5,747 bases of DNA from an uncultured Collinsella sp. (GTDB taxonomy: Bacteria > Actinomycetota > Coriobacteriia > Coriobacteriales > Coriobacteriaceae), in NCBI GenBank assembly GCA_900550815.1, contig URTW01000131.1, positions 1-5,747 on the forward strand, in the 5' to 3' direction. Of the stretch, positions 1-5,532 are shown one piece after another. The notes below the pieces were generated by a model. It searched no databases. It was not told the origin of the DNA and worked only from the letters and a program-made list of their open reading frames with translations. Position 1 is the stretch's first letter. Each line of letters starts with the position of its first letter. A program made the position numbers and the translations under genes.

Positions 1-63
1 AATGACTAGGCGTTGGGGACGTTCTTGTTTGACTAGTCATTCAAGAACGTCCCCAACGACTAC
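1..63. repeat. REP-like palindromic element with two alternative pairings
   Basis: Bases 11-27 and 42-58 are perfect 17-bp inverted repeats with a 14-base loop. The loop contains a self-complementary 10-mer, tgactagtca (30-39). Bases 33-41 in the loop also pair with bases 1-9 (aatgactag), so two exclusive folds, or a pseudoknot, are possible. No T-run follows on either strand, so it does not look like an intrinsic terminator. On the minus strand the hairpin is preceded by GTAG, the kind of head tetranucleotide seen on REP elements used by RAYT/TnpA-REP transposases; the family call is inference. It may extend past the left edge. Confidence 0.6.
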
Positions 64-68
64 ATAGC

Positions 69-136
69 ATGAGAGTGGATAATCTCCCGGTTTGAGCCTG
101 CATCCAAGTTCAAAGTGGGAGATTATCCACTCTCAT
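69..136. repeat. Long perfect inverted repeat downstream of pdxT
   Basis: Bases 69-88 and 117-136 are perfect 20-bp inverted repeats. Inside them, 91-95 (tttga) and 110-114 (tcaaa) pair after a 2x2 internal loop, leaving a 14-base apical loop. The element lies 21 bp beyond the pdxT stop codon. The arm sequence differs from that of the neighbouring element at 1-63, so this is a second, unrelated palindrome. There is no T-tract on the minus strand after the stem, which argues against a classical terminator. An interspersed repeat or a 3'-end stabilising hairpin for pdxST mRNA are both possible. Confidence 0.6.
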
Positions 137-157
137 TTCGTTTGATGATTTCGATGC

Positions 158-745
158 CTACATTTGGAGGAAGAGCTCGTGGAGGCGGGTGTCTTCGTCG
201 AGTTCGGGGTGGAAGGTTACGCCGAGCTGGTTGCCCTGACGGGCGGCGACGATACGGCCGTCGACTTTCGCTAAGGCCTTGGCGTCGCCGTGGGCCTCGA
301 CGATGCGGGGCGCGCGGATGAACGTCAGCGGCTCTTCACCGTCGATGCCAGCTACCTGCCCCTTGGTTCGAAAACTGCCGAGCTGCCTGCCGTAGGCATT
401 GCGCTCAACGAGCACATCCATGGTTGCCAGGCGCGGCGTGCCCTTATCGTCATGGGCGGCAAGGTCGTGAGCCAGCAGAATCAGGCCGGCGCAGGTGCCC
501 AGGACGGGCATGCCGTCAGCGATACGGGCACGAAGCTCCTCGAGCATGCCCAACTCATCAAGCAGCTTCCCTTGAACGGTAGACTCGCCGCCGGGAAGTA
601 CTAGACGGTCAAAGTCCTGCTGCAAATCGGCCGCCTGCCTCAGCTCAATACAGTGTGCGCCAAGCTCGGATAGTCTTGCCTCGTGCTCGGCAAAAGCGCC
701 TTGGACCGCCAGCACGGCGACCGTCTGGTCTGCATAATCGCTCAT
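158..745 (-). CDS. pdxT: PLP synthase glutaminase subunit PdxT
   Basis: A 195-aa class I glutamine amidotransferase that hydrolyses glutamine and channels ammonia to PdxS to make PLP in the cytoplasm (DXP-independent vitamin B6 pathway). Visible motifs are the N-terminal AVQGAFAEH, the PGGEST oxyanion-site segment at 51-56, the nucleophile Cys85 in GTCAG, and the catalytic pair His179/Glu181 in FHPE. The length is normal for PdxT (about 190-200 aa). The ATG is preceded on the minus strand by AAAGGA (bases 752-757) at good spacing. It follows pdxS with a 20-bp gap, so the two are co-transcribed and probably made in matched amounts. The stop is TAG. Confidence 0.97.
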   Translation of the reverse strand: MSDYADQTVAVLAVQGAFAEHEARLSELGAHCIELRQAADLQQDFDRLVLPGGESTVQGKLLDELGMLEELRARIADGMPVLGTCAGLILLAHDLAAHDDKGTPRLATMDVLVERNAYGRQLGSFRTKGQVAGIDGEEPLTFIRAPRIVEAHGDAKALAKVDGRIVAARQGNQLGVTFHPELDEDTRLHELFLQM

Positions 746-765
746 GTGCGATCCTTTCTGCTGGA

Positions 766-1656
766 CTAGCGCCCGCGCTCCTCCATGATAATCTCGATCT
801 CGTCGGCGTTGATGCCAACCATAGCCTCGCCCAGGTCCTCCGAAAGCTCGGCGATGAGCTTGGCATCGGTGAAGTTTGCCACGGCCTTGACGATGGCGGC
901 GGCGCGCTTGGCAGGGTCTCCACTCTTAAAGATGCCCGAGCCGACAAAGACGCCCTCGGCGCCCAGCTGCATCATCAGCGCGGCGTCGGCGGGGGTCGCT
1001 ACGCCGCCGGCGGCAAAGTTCACCACGGGAAGCTTGCCCGTGGCATGAACCTCGCGTACCAGCTCGACCGGAACCTGCAGTTGCTTGGCTGCCTCAAAGA
1101 GCTCGTCATCGCGAAGGGCAACAACGTCGCGGATCTGCTTTTGGATCTTGCGCATGTGGCGTACAGCTTGGACGACGTCGCCTGTGCCCGGCTCGCCCTT
1201 GGTGCGAATCATCGTGGCGCCTTCGGCAACGCGGCGCAGCGCCTCGCCCAGATCGCGGGCGCCGCAGACAAACGGCACGTCAAACTGGGTCTTGTCGATG
1301 TGATAGACGTCATCGGCTGGGGAGAGAACCTCGGACTCGTCGATGTAATCGATCTCGATGGCCTGCAGGACCTGCGCCTCGACAATGTGACCGATGCGGC
1401 ACTTGGCCATGACGGGGATGGAGACGGCCTCTTGAATGCCCTTGATCATCTTGGGGTCACTCATGCGCGAGACGCCGCCTGCGGCACGGATGTCGGCCGG
1501 GATGCGCTCGAGTGCCATGACGGCGCAGGCGCCTGCCTCTTCGGCGATGCGTGCCTGCTCGGGCGTGGTGACGTCCATGATGACGCCGCCCTTGAGCATC
1601 TGCGCGAGTTCGCGATTGAGTTTGACGCGATCGGCCTTGCTGGTCTGTTCTGCCAT
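766..1656 (-). CDS. pdxS: PLP synthase catalytic subunit PdxS
   Basis: A 296-aa (beta/alpha)8-barrel enzyme that builds PLP from ribose 5-phosphate, glyceraldehyde 3-phosphate and ammonia delivered by PdxT. In the family, twelve PdxS subunits form a double hexamer decorated by PdxT. Key residues are present at family spacing: Asp28 in VIMDV, Lys85 in MAKCRIGH and Lys153 in RTKGEPGTG, which match Asp24, Lys81 and Lys149 of the Bacillus enzyme. An in-frame ATG lies 7 codons upstream (1677). The start at 1656 is preferred because AAGGGAG (minus strand, 1662-1668) sits 5 bases before it. First gene of the pdxST operon, divergent from pdxR. The stop is TAG. Confidence 0.97.
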   Translation of the reverse strand: MAEQTSKADRVKLNRELAQMLKGGVIMDVTTPEQARIAEEAGACAVMALERIPADIRAAGGVSRMSDPKMIKGIQEAVSIPVMAKCRIGHIVEAQVLQAIEIDYIDESEVLSPADDVYHIDKTQFDVPFVCGARDLGEALRRVAEGATMIRTKGEPGTGDVVQAVRHMRKIQKQIRDVVALRDDELFEAAKQLQVPVELVREVHATGKLPVVNFAAGGVATPADAALMMQLGAEGVFVGSGIFKSGDPAKRAAAIVKAVANFTDAKLIAELSEDLGEAMVGINADEIEIIMEERGR

Positions 1657-1661
1657 AGTTG

Positions 1662-1668
1662 CTCCCTT
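1662..1668 (-). promoter_or_regulatory. Ribosome binding site that sets the pdxS start
   Basis: On the minus strand this reads AAGGGAG, 5 bases before the ATG at 1656. The alternative ATG at 1677 has no comparable site, so the shorter 296-aa PdxS is chosen. Confidence 0.75.
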
Positions 1669-1746
1669 GGTTGGCATGTGCTTTGCTTGACGGAATATCC
1701 TATCGGGGAGCTGGGTATGGCGAAATACTCAGTTTTCGAGATAATA

Positions 1747-1789
1747 ATAAGGTCAACTTAATACCAGATTGAACAGCTCGATTAGGTCA
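1747..1789. promoter_or_regulatory. Candidate PdxR operator (widely spaced direct repeats)
   Basis: ataaggtca (1747-1755) and attaggtca (1781-1789) match at 8 of 9 bases and are 34 bp apart, roughly three helical turns, so they lie on nearly the same face of the DNA. MocR regulators such as GabR are known to bind widely spaced direct repeats. The first copy overlaps the proposed pdxST -10 region. The second abuts the pdxR ribosome binding site, which would fit both control of pdxST and autoregulation. Operator function is inference. Confidence 0.35.
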
Positions 1790-1794
1790 GGTGG
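1789..1794 (+). promoter_or_regulatory. Ribosome binding site that sets the pdxR start
   Basis: AGGTGG lies 7 bases before the ATG at 1802. The longer reading frame opens at a TTG at 1769, which has no Shine-Dalgarno sequence and would add eleven residues unlike a GntR head, so 1802 is the better start. Confidence 0.7.
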
Positions 1795-1801
1795 TAAACT
1801 C

Positions 1802-3238
1802 ATGCTTGACTACAATTTGGAAAAACGCGGCGAAGCATCGCTTTATGAGTATGTTTACCAGCAAATTCGAGATGATATTGTTGCTGGACGTATTGCGGCG
1901 GGGGAGCATCTTCCGTCTAAGCGCGCCTTTGCCAGTCATCTGGGAATCAGTGTCATTACCATCGAGAATGCATATAGCCAGCTACTTGCCGAGGGCTATA
2001 TTTGCTCAATGCCGCGTCGTGGCTACTACGCTTGCGAGCTTCCGGATGCACCGGTTTTGCCTTTGGCTACGGGGAGTATCGACCGAGACGCCGTCTCTGT
2101 GGGCCCCAGCGCGCATGATGTCAACAGGCAAGTACAGCTATTCGACGCACTTTCTCCTTCCGCTTTGGAGGCGGCGCGGCTTTGGCAAAGCGCACTGCGG
2201 GCGACGCTGACATCCGAAGACGAACGCGAGATCTTTTCGCCCGCACCGGCACAGGGCACCGCTCGGCTACGACGCGCAATCGCTCATCATCTGCGCGGGA
2301 CAAGGGGTATGAATGTCGATTCCGATAACATTGTTATCGGTGCGGGCGCCCAGCTGCTCGATACCATGTTGGTTCAGTTGCTTGGCGCGGACAAGGTGTA
2401 TGCCGTTGAGGACCCGGGCTATTTGCGCCTGACGCGCATCTATCAGGCTATGGGCTGCAAAGTTCGACATATCCCGTTGGATGATGAGGGCGTGGACTTG
2501 AGCACTCTGCAGAAAAGCGGGACCGATGTCCTTCACCTGATGCCGTCCCATCAGTATCCGACCGGCCTTGTGACGAGCATTGCGCGTCGCTACGCGCTGC
2601 TGAGCTGGGCCGCCGAGCGACCAGGTCGGTATCTCATCGAAGATGACTTTGATTGTGAGTTTCGCCTTGCCGGCAAACCGATTCCCGCGCTCGCGTCAAT
2701 CGATGCCGCTCAGTCGGTTATCTACACCAACACGTTTTCGAAGAGCCTGTCATCGGCGTTGCGTCTAGCGTACATGGTGCTGCCCGACGAGCTGATGGAG
2801 CGGTTTAGGCGCAACCTTGGTTTTTACGCCTCGTCGGTGAGTTCTGTTGACCAGGTCGCTTTGGCTCGTTTGCTGGAATCGGGTGATTACGAGCGACACG
2901 TGAACCGCGTGCGCGTTCGTGCTCGCGAGGCGCGTGATGGCCTGATGGCGCTTGTGCGGAAGGTATTTCCGGCAGGAGAGGTCTCGATCGAGCATGCAGA
3001 CGCGGGCCTTTACTGCACTGTGGTTGCGGAGCGCGGAACGGGCGGAAGCTCTTTTGCGCAGGTCCTCACGCGCTCGAGCATCCCTTTTATCGATATCGGT
3101 GACTGTTTTTGGTGTGCCGATGGCGCATCTGCCCCTGAAAACTCAACTCATATTCTTGTCCAGTATGACGATCTGAGTCCAAAAGTACTAACTACCTTGG
3201 AATTGCAGCTAATGGGGGGCACTCTGCAGCCTAAGTGA
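1802..3238 (+). CDS. pdxR: MocR/GntR-family PLP-dependent regulator, probable PdxR
   Basis: A 478-aa regulator of normal MocR length. Residues about 10-80 form a GntR winged helix-turn-helix (LPSKRAFASHLGIS, then the wing PRRGYY). Residues about 110-470 form a fold-type I aminotransferase domain that binds PLP. The Schiff-base lysine is Lys314 in TFSKSL, and the cofactor-binding acidic motif is EDDFD, with Asp281 and Asp282. In relatives PdxR activates pdxST when PLP is scarce and represses itself; divergence from pdxST here supports the same role. The TGA stop falls in the first bases of the downstream 121-bp repeat, so the last one or two residues derive from that element. Confidence 0.93.
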   Translation: MLDYNLEKRGEASLYEYVYQQIRDDIVAGRIAAGEHLPSKRAFASHLGISVITIENAYSQLLAEGYICSMPRRGYYACELPDAPVLPLATGSIDRDAVSVGPSAHDVNRQVQLFDALSPSALEAARLWQSALRATLTSEDEREIFSPAPAQGTARLRRAIAHHLRGTRGMNVDSDNIVIGAGAQLLDTMLVQLLGADKVYAVEDPGYLRLTRIYQAMGCKVRHIPLDDEGVDLSTLQKSGTDVLHLMPSHQYPTGLVTSIARRYALLSWAAERPGRYLIEDDFDCEFRLAGKPIPALASIDAAQSVIYTNTFSKSLSSALRLAYMVLPDELMERFRRNLGFYASSVSSVDQVALARLLESGDYERHVNRVRVRAREARDGLMALVRKVFPAGEVSIEHADAGLYCTVVAERGTGGSSFAQVLTRSSIPFIDIGDCFWCADGASAPENSTHILVQYDDLSPKVLTTLELQLMGGTLQPK

Positions 3239-3351
3239 GTAGGCTTTTGGCACTTTGGAGACCAGACCGTTTTGCAACAAGGCATTTACCTGCGGTTTTG
3301 AAAAGCAGGATGACCGGCCGGCTCGGGATGTTCAAAAAAGTCTACTCACTT
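3231..3351 (+). repeat. 121-bp element with inverted ends, copy 1
   Basis: Direct repeat of 4651-4771: same length, 103 of 121 positions identical by my count, exactly 1420 bp apart. The ends are inverted: 3233-3248 pairs with 3336-3351 over 16 bp, with one position a G-U wobble in RNA. The element starts at the last codons of pdxR and supplies its TGA stop. Differences concentrate at 3301-3331; the ends and the block at 3271-3290 are well conserved. No open frame of its own is convincing. It could be a MITE-like element, a structured 3' untranslated element or a recombination site. Confidence 0.8.
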
Positions 3352-3385
3352 GCCGCGCAAAGCTTCTACATGAGAAAAAAATGAG

Positions 3386-3451
3386 GTTTTCAACAGGGTT
3401 TCGTCCAGCTCTTGGCAAACTTTTGGCCAGTTGGGGAGGGCTGTTGAAAAC
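3386..3451 (+). repeat. Hairpin with 11-bp perfect arms upstream of the nuclease-like gene
   Basis: gttttcaacag (3386-3396) and ctgttgaaaac (3441-3451) are perfect inverted repeats around a 44-base loop. It lies between repeat copy 1 and the start of the downstream gene, 83 bases before the ATG. No T-tract follows. It may be a leader-RNA structure, an operator-sized palindrome, or the ends of another small element. Confidence 0.4.
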
Positions 3452-3534
3452 TTGGCAGTCCGTTCGGCGCCATTTTTGGTGCGTTCGCGCCAATGCGTGA
3501 CTGACTGGGTTGAAATTCGTGTTTTCCTGTGCCT

Positions 3535-4662
3535 ATGAAGGATCTACTTTGTGACATATCGGCTTTTAGGTACTGGCGTTTGCCTCCTCAAGTCCGCGCT
3601 TTGTGCCCGCCGCTTCCACGACCGGAAGAAGACCGGCAGCGATATGATCTCGCCCGCAACCCGACGGCTGCGGTCGCGCTCGGTTTTCCGTTGTATACAT
3701 TGGTTCGGACGAGAAACAAACGGACTTGTCCAGCCAACATTAGGCAGCGGCTGTTTCTTGGTGAGCTTCCCAGGGAATCCGTGCTGGAAACGGAGCATGG
3801 GTTTTTGATTACGTCTCCTCTACTGACGGCATTCATCATGTCGCGGCACCTGACGGATCTCCAGCTTCTTTTGGTATTGGCGGAGATGTGTGGCTTGTTT
3901 GCGGTGTGCGCTCTGCCGGCGGCACTTGAGGCGGAGCTTTCGCGTGCAATTGATTCGGGCGCGATTTCGACAACGTTCGGTTGGGTGTGCTGTCCGTCCG
4001 AGGGCGGCACCGCCTCAAATTTATGGCGTCGAGACGCTTTGGTTTTGGGCGGAGACCTTGACCGCTTTTGTTCAGATGTTTGCGGGGTGCGTTACGGCAA
4101 TAGATTTATGGCGGTATCGCAACTCGTTCCATTGGGTGCCGCGTCGCCTTTTGAGGTCGAGGCGTATTTGTTGCTTGGACTGCCGCGAGCCCTGGGAGGC
4201 GAAGGGTTTTGCGGTATAGAGCTCAATGTCGAAGTGACGTTAAGCACAAGTGCTCGAGCGATTGTGGGAAAGTCCCGTGTGTATATCGATCTACTTCTGT
4301 CTTCGCCGGACGGCAGGCGACAGGTGGCCATTGAATGTCAGGGAAAGGCCTCGCACGGACGCGCAGGGGATGGCTTGCGTGACGCTGACCGCATGACGGC
4401 CCTTCAGGCCATGGGCTACGATGTGCTTCTCCTTACACACAGACAGATATCGGATGAGGATAGATTCCGCGCGATCGTTAAGGCCGTATGCAGGATGCTC
4501 GATGCTGAATATCGTGATAAAAGCTCGGATGAGCAAAGGGCTGAGGCATTACTCCGGTCTGAACTATTCATTGACTGGACAAAATTGGGAGTAATCGACG
4601 GAAAGATGCCCGCTAGACACAAAATGGCTCGATCGTGGACGGCTGCGGTTCTAAGTGAGTAG
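3535..4662 (+). CDS. Hypothetical protein with DUF559/Vsr-like nuclease domain, AbiEi-like layout
   Basis: A 375-aa protein I do not recognise by name. Residues about 200-340 follow the DUF559/Vsr-like PD-(D/E)XK pattern: a helix SPFEVEA with Glu207, Asp252 in VYIDLLL, then IECQGKASH with Glu267, Gln269, Lys271 and His274, and a helix with Arg/Asp before GYDVLLLTHRQI. The family form is ExDG..H; here it reads ECQG..H. The N-terminal 200 residues resemble the front of AbiEi-type antitoxin proteins, but only loosely. Start choice is uncertain: a GTG lies two codons upstream (3529) and neither has a clear Shine-Dalgarno. The gene stands alone between two 121-bp repeats, with no partner toxin or methylase in view. 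Base composition is lower in GC than pdxS (30/60 at 4021-4080 against 44/60 at 961-1020). Confidence 0.8.
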   Translation: MKDLLCDISAFRYWRLPPQVRALCPPLPRPEEDRQRYDLARNPTAAVALGFPLYTLVRTRNKRTCPANIRQRLFLGELPRESVLETEHGFLITSPLLTAFIMSRHLTDLQLLLVLAEMCGLFAVCALPAALEAELSRAIDSGAISTTFGWVCCPSEGGTASNLWRRDALVLGGDLDRFCSDVCGVRYGNRFMAVSQLVPLGAASPFEVEAYLLLGLPRALGGEGFCGIELNVEVTLSTSARAIVGKSRVYIDLLLSSPDGRRQVAIECQGKASHGRAGDGLRDADRMTALQAMGYDVLLLTHRQISDEDRFRAIVKAVCRMLDAEYRDKSSDEQRAEALLRSELFIDWTKLGVIDGKMPARHKMARSWTAAVLSE

Positions 4663-4773
4663 ACTTTTGGCACTTTGGCGACCAAGCCGTTTTGCAACAA
4701 GTCATTTACCTGCGGCTTTATAAAGCAATATGGATGGCGTGCTCGGCAAGTTCCAAAAAGTCTACTCACTTAG
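4651..4773 (+). repeat. 121-bp element with inverted ends, copy 2
   Basis: Second copy of the element at 3231-3351. The inverted ends are perfect over 18 bp here: 4651-4668 pairs with 4756-4773. A central palindrome, gctttataaagc (4715-4726), keeps partial pairing in copy 1 through a G-U wobble. It begins at the last three codons of the nuclease-like gene and supplies its TAG stop. It is followed on the plus strand by gtttttg (4773-4779), so in this copy the fold could also help end transcription. Confidence 0.8.
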
Positions 4774-4839
4774 TTTTTGACGAGAAGCCGATGCCGAAGG
4801 CGGTCCTATTTCAGGGCGTTAACAAGTTCGTGAGGCACG

Positions 4840-4870
4840 AAAAAGGCCCGAACCAATACGGTCCGGGCCT
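4840..4870 (-). terminator. Intrinsic terminator of the rubrerythrin gene
   Basis: On the minus strand a GC-rich stem (AGGCCCG, 4870-4864, with CGGGCCT, 4850-4844) extends after one mismatch by three more pairs, closes a 5-base loop, and is followed directly by a run of T (4844-4840). It begins 34 bases after the rubrerythrin stop codon. This is the only textbook rho-independent terminator in the window. Confidence 0.88.
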
Positions 4871-4904
4871 CATCGAGCTTGAGGTTATGTCTCAGGCGGT
4901 TGGC

Positions 4905-5444
4905 TTAGCCAAAGTAGCGCTTAAGCAGGCCGGCAAAAGCTTTGCCGTGGCGGGCCTCGTCACGAGCCATCTCGTGCACGGTGTCGTGGATGGCATCGAG
5001 GCCGGCGGCCTTGGCGCGCTTGGCAAGATCGGTCTTGCCGGCGGTGGCGCCGTTCTCGGCCTCAACGCGCATCTCGAGGTTCTTCTTGGTGGAGTCGGTC
5101 ACGACCTCGCCCAGGAGCTCGGCGAACTTGGCGGCGTGCTCGGCCTCCTCGTGGGCAGCCTTCTCCCAGTACTGGCCGAGTTCCGTATAACCCTCGCCGG
5201 GTGCAACGCGAGCCATTGCCAGATACATACCATCCTCGGAGCACTCGCCCTCAAAGTTAGCACGCAGGTCAGCCATGATGTCCTCCGGAGCGCCCTGTGC
5301 AACGCCTACAACGTGCTCAGCAGCCCAGTTCATTTCGCCGGACTGAGCGACGAATTTGGAAGCGGGAGCAAGGCAGATAGGACATTCTTCCGGAGCCTAT
5401 TCACCATCATAAACAAAACCACATACAGAACATACGAATTTCAT
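4905..5444 (-). pseudogene. Reverse rubrerythrin interrupted by an in-frame TAG at codon 16
   Basis: From the ATG at 5444, preceded by AAAGGGG (5454-5460), the frame encodes an N-terminal rubredoxin domain (Cys5, Cys8, Cys21, Cys24) and a ferritin-like diiron domain (residues 38-179; ExxH motifs at Glu100-His103 and Glu163-His166, other acidic ligands near Glu67/Glu70 and Glu128). Rubredoxin first, diiron second is the reverse rubrerythrin order; such proteins reduce peroxide or oxygen in anaerobes. Codon 16 is TAG (5399-5397), between YDGE and APEECP, where relatives carry an acidic or small residue; GAG to TAG is one change. Everything else is in frame. A restart at the ATG at 5333 would give an intact 142-aa diiron domain without the electron-donating rubredoxin, but has no good ribosome site. 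TAG ends three other genes here, so readthrough is unlikely. Sequencing error is possible. Confidence 0.85.
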
Positions 5445-5453
5445 AATTTTAAT

Positions 5454-5460
5454 CCCCTTT
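5454..5460 (-). promoter_or_regulatory. Ribosome binding site of rubrerythrin
   Basis: AAAGGGG on the minus strand, 9 bases before the ATG at 5444. Its strength shows that the natural start is before the rubredoxin domain, not at the internal ATG at 5333. Confidence 0.75.
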
Positions 5461-5469
5461 CTTATTCAT

Positions 5470-5488
5470 GACAATGGGTTTCATTGTC
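5470..5488. promoter_or_regulatory. Fur-box-like palindrome upstream of rubrerythrin
   Basis: gacaatg (5470-5476) and cattgtc (5482-5488) form a perfect 7-5-7 inverted repeat. Read on the minus strand, it matches the classical 19-bp Fur box at 14 of 19 positions by my count. It lies in the 61-bp gap between the PerR-like gene and rubrerythrin, 25 bases before the rubrerythrin start. It is probably the binding site of a Fur-family protein, plausibly the one encoded next door. A plain RNA hairpin is the alternative. Confidence 0.5.
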
Positions 5489-5500
5489 TGATTTGTTGTG

Positions 5501-5532
5501 AAAAATTAACTGTGCTGTTTGTTTAAACAGCA
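5501..5532 (-). terminator. Possible weak terminator at the end of the PerR-like gene
   Basis: On the minus strand an 8-bp stem (5532-5525 with 5520-5513, loop AAAC) overlaps the last codons of the regulator gene, and a T-run follows at 5505-5501. The stem is AT-rich and the T-run is 7 bases away, so any termination would be partial. If it works, rubrerythrin needs its own promoter in the short gap. Confidence 0.25.

Larger units (their letters stand above)
1657..1801. promoter_or_regulatory. Divergent pdxST / pdxR control region
   Basis: This 145-bp gap separates pdxS (minus) from pdxR (plus), the usual arrangement of MocR regulators and their targets. For pdxST, a possible sigma-70 promoter on the minus strand is TTCAAT (1773-1768), an 18-base spacer, then TATTAT (1749-1744), giving a leader of about 80 bases. 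No clear -35/-10 pair is visible for pdxR on the plus strand, although the AT-rich patch at 1740-1750 could serve both directions. Promoter assignments are by eye only. Confidence 0.5.

Noticed and set aside
1..136. CRISPR array or intrinsic terminators of pdxT
   Set aside because: There are only two palindromes with different sequences and no regular repeat-spacer pattern, and neither stem is followed by a T-tract on the minus strand.
655..1761. A 368-codon open frame on the plus strand opposite pdxS and pdxT
   Set aside because: It lies antisense to two clear enzymes with intact catalytic residues, has no recognisable domain, and is expected by chance from GC-rich codon use.
1769..1801. 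TTG start giving a longer PdxR
   Set aside because: It has no ribosome site and adds residues outside the GntR domain, while the ATG at 1802 has AGGTGG at the right distance.
3255..3500. An 81-codon open frame across repeat copy 1 and the leader hairpin
   Set aside because: The second repeat copy does not preserve an equivalent frame, and no start signal is visible.
3231..4773. Integron attC sites
   Set aside because: The element ends (CTAAGTGAG and CTCACTT) do not fit the RYYYAAC/GTTRRRY core sites, and no integrase gene is in the window. Only the cassette-like layout is kept as a hypothesis.
5397..5399. TAG as a recoded amino acid (pyrrolysine or suppressed amber)
   Set aside because: pdxS, pdxT and the nuclease-like gene all end in TAG, and rubredoxin domains have no known need for a special residue at this position.
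4692..5471. A 259-codon open frame on the plus strand opposite rubrerythrin
   Set aside because: It starts inside repeat copy 2, has no ribosome site, and mirrors the high-GC rubrerythrin frame; its low-complexity Gly/Leu-rich translation is typical of an antisense shadow.
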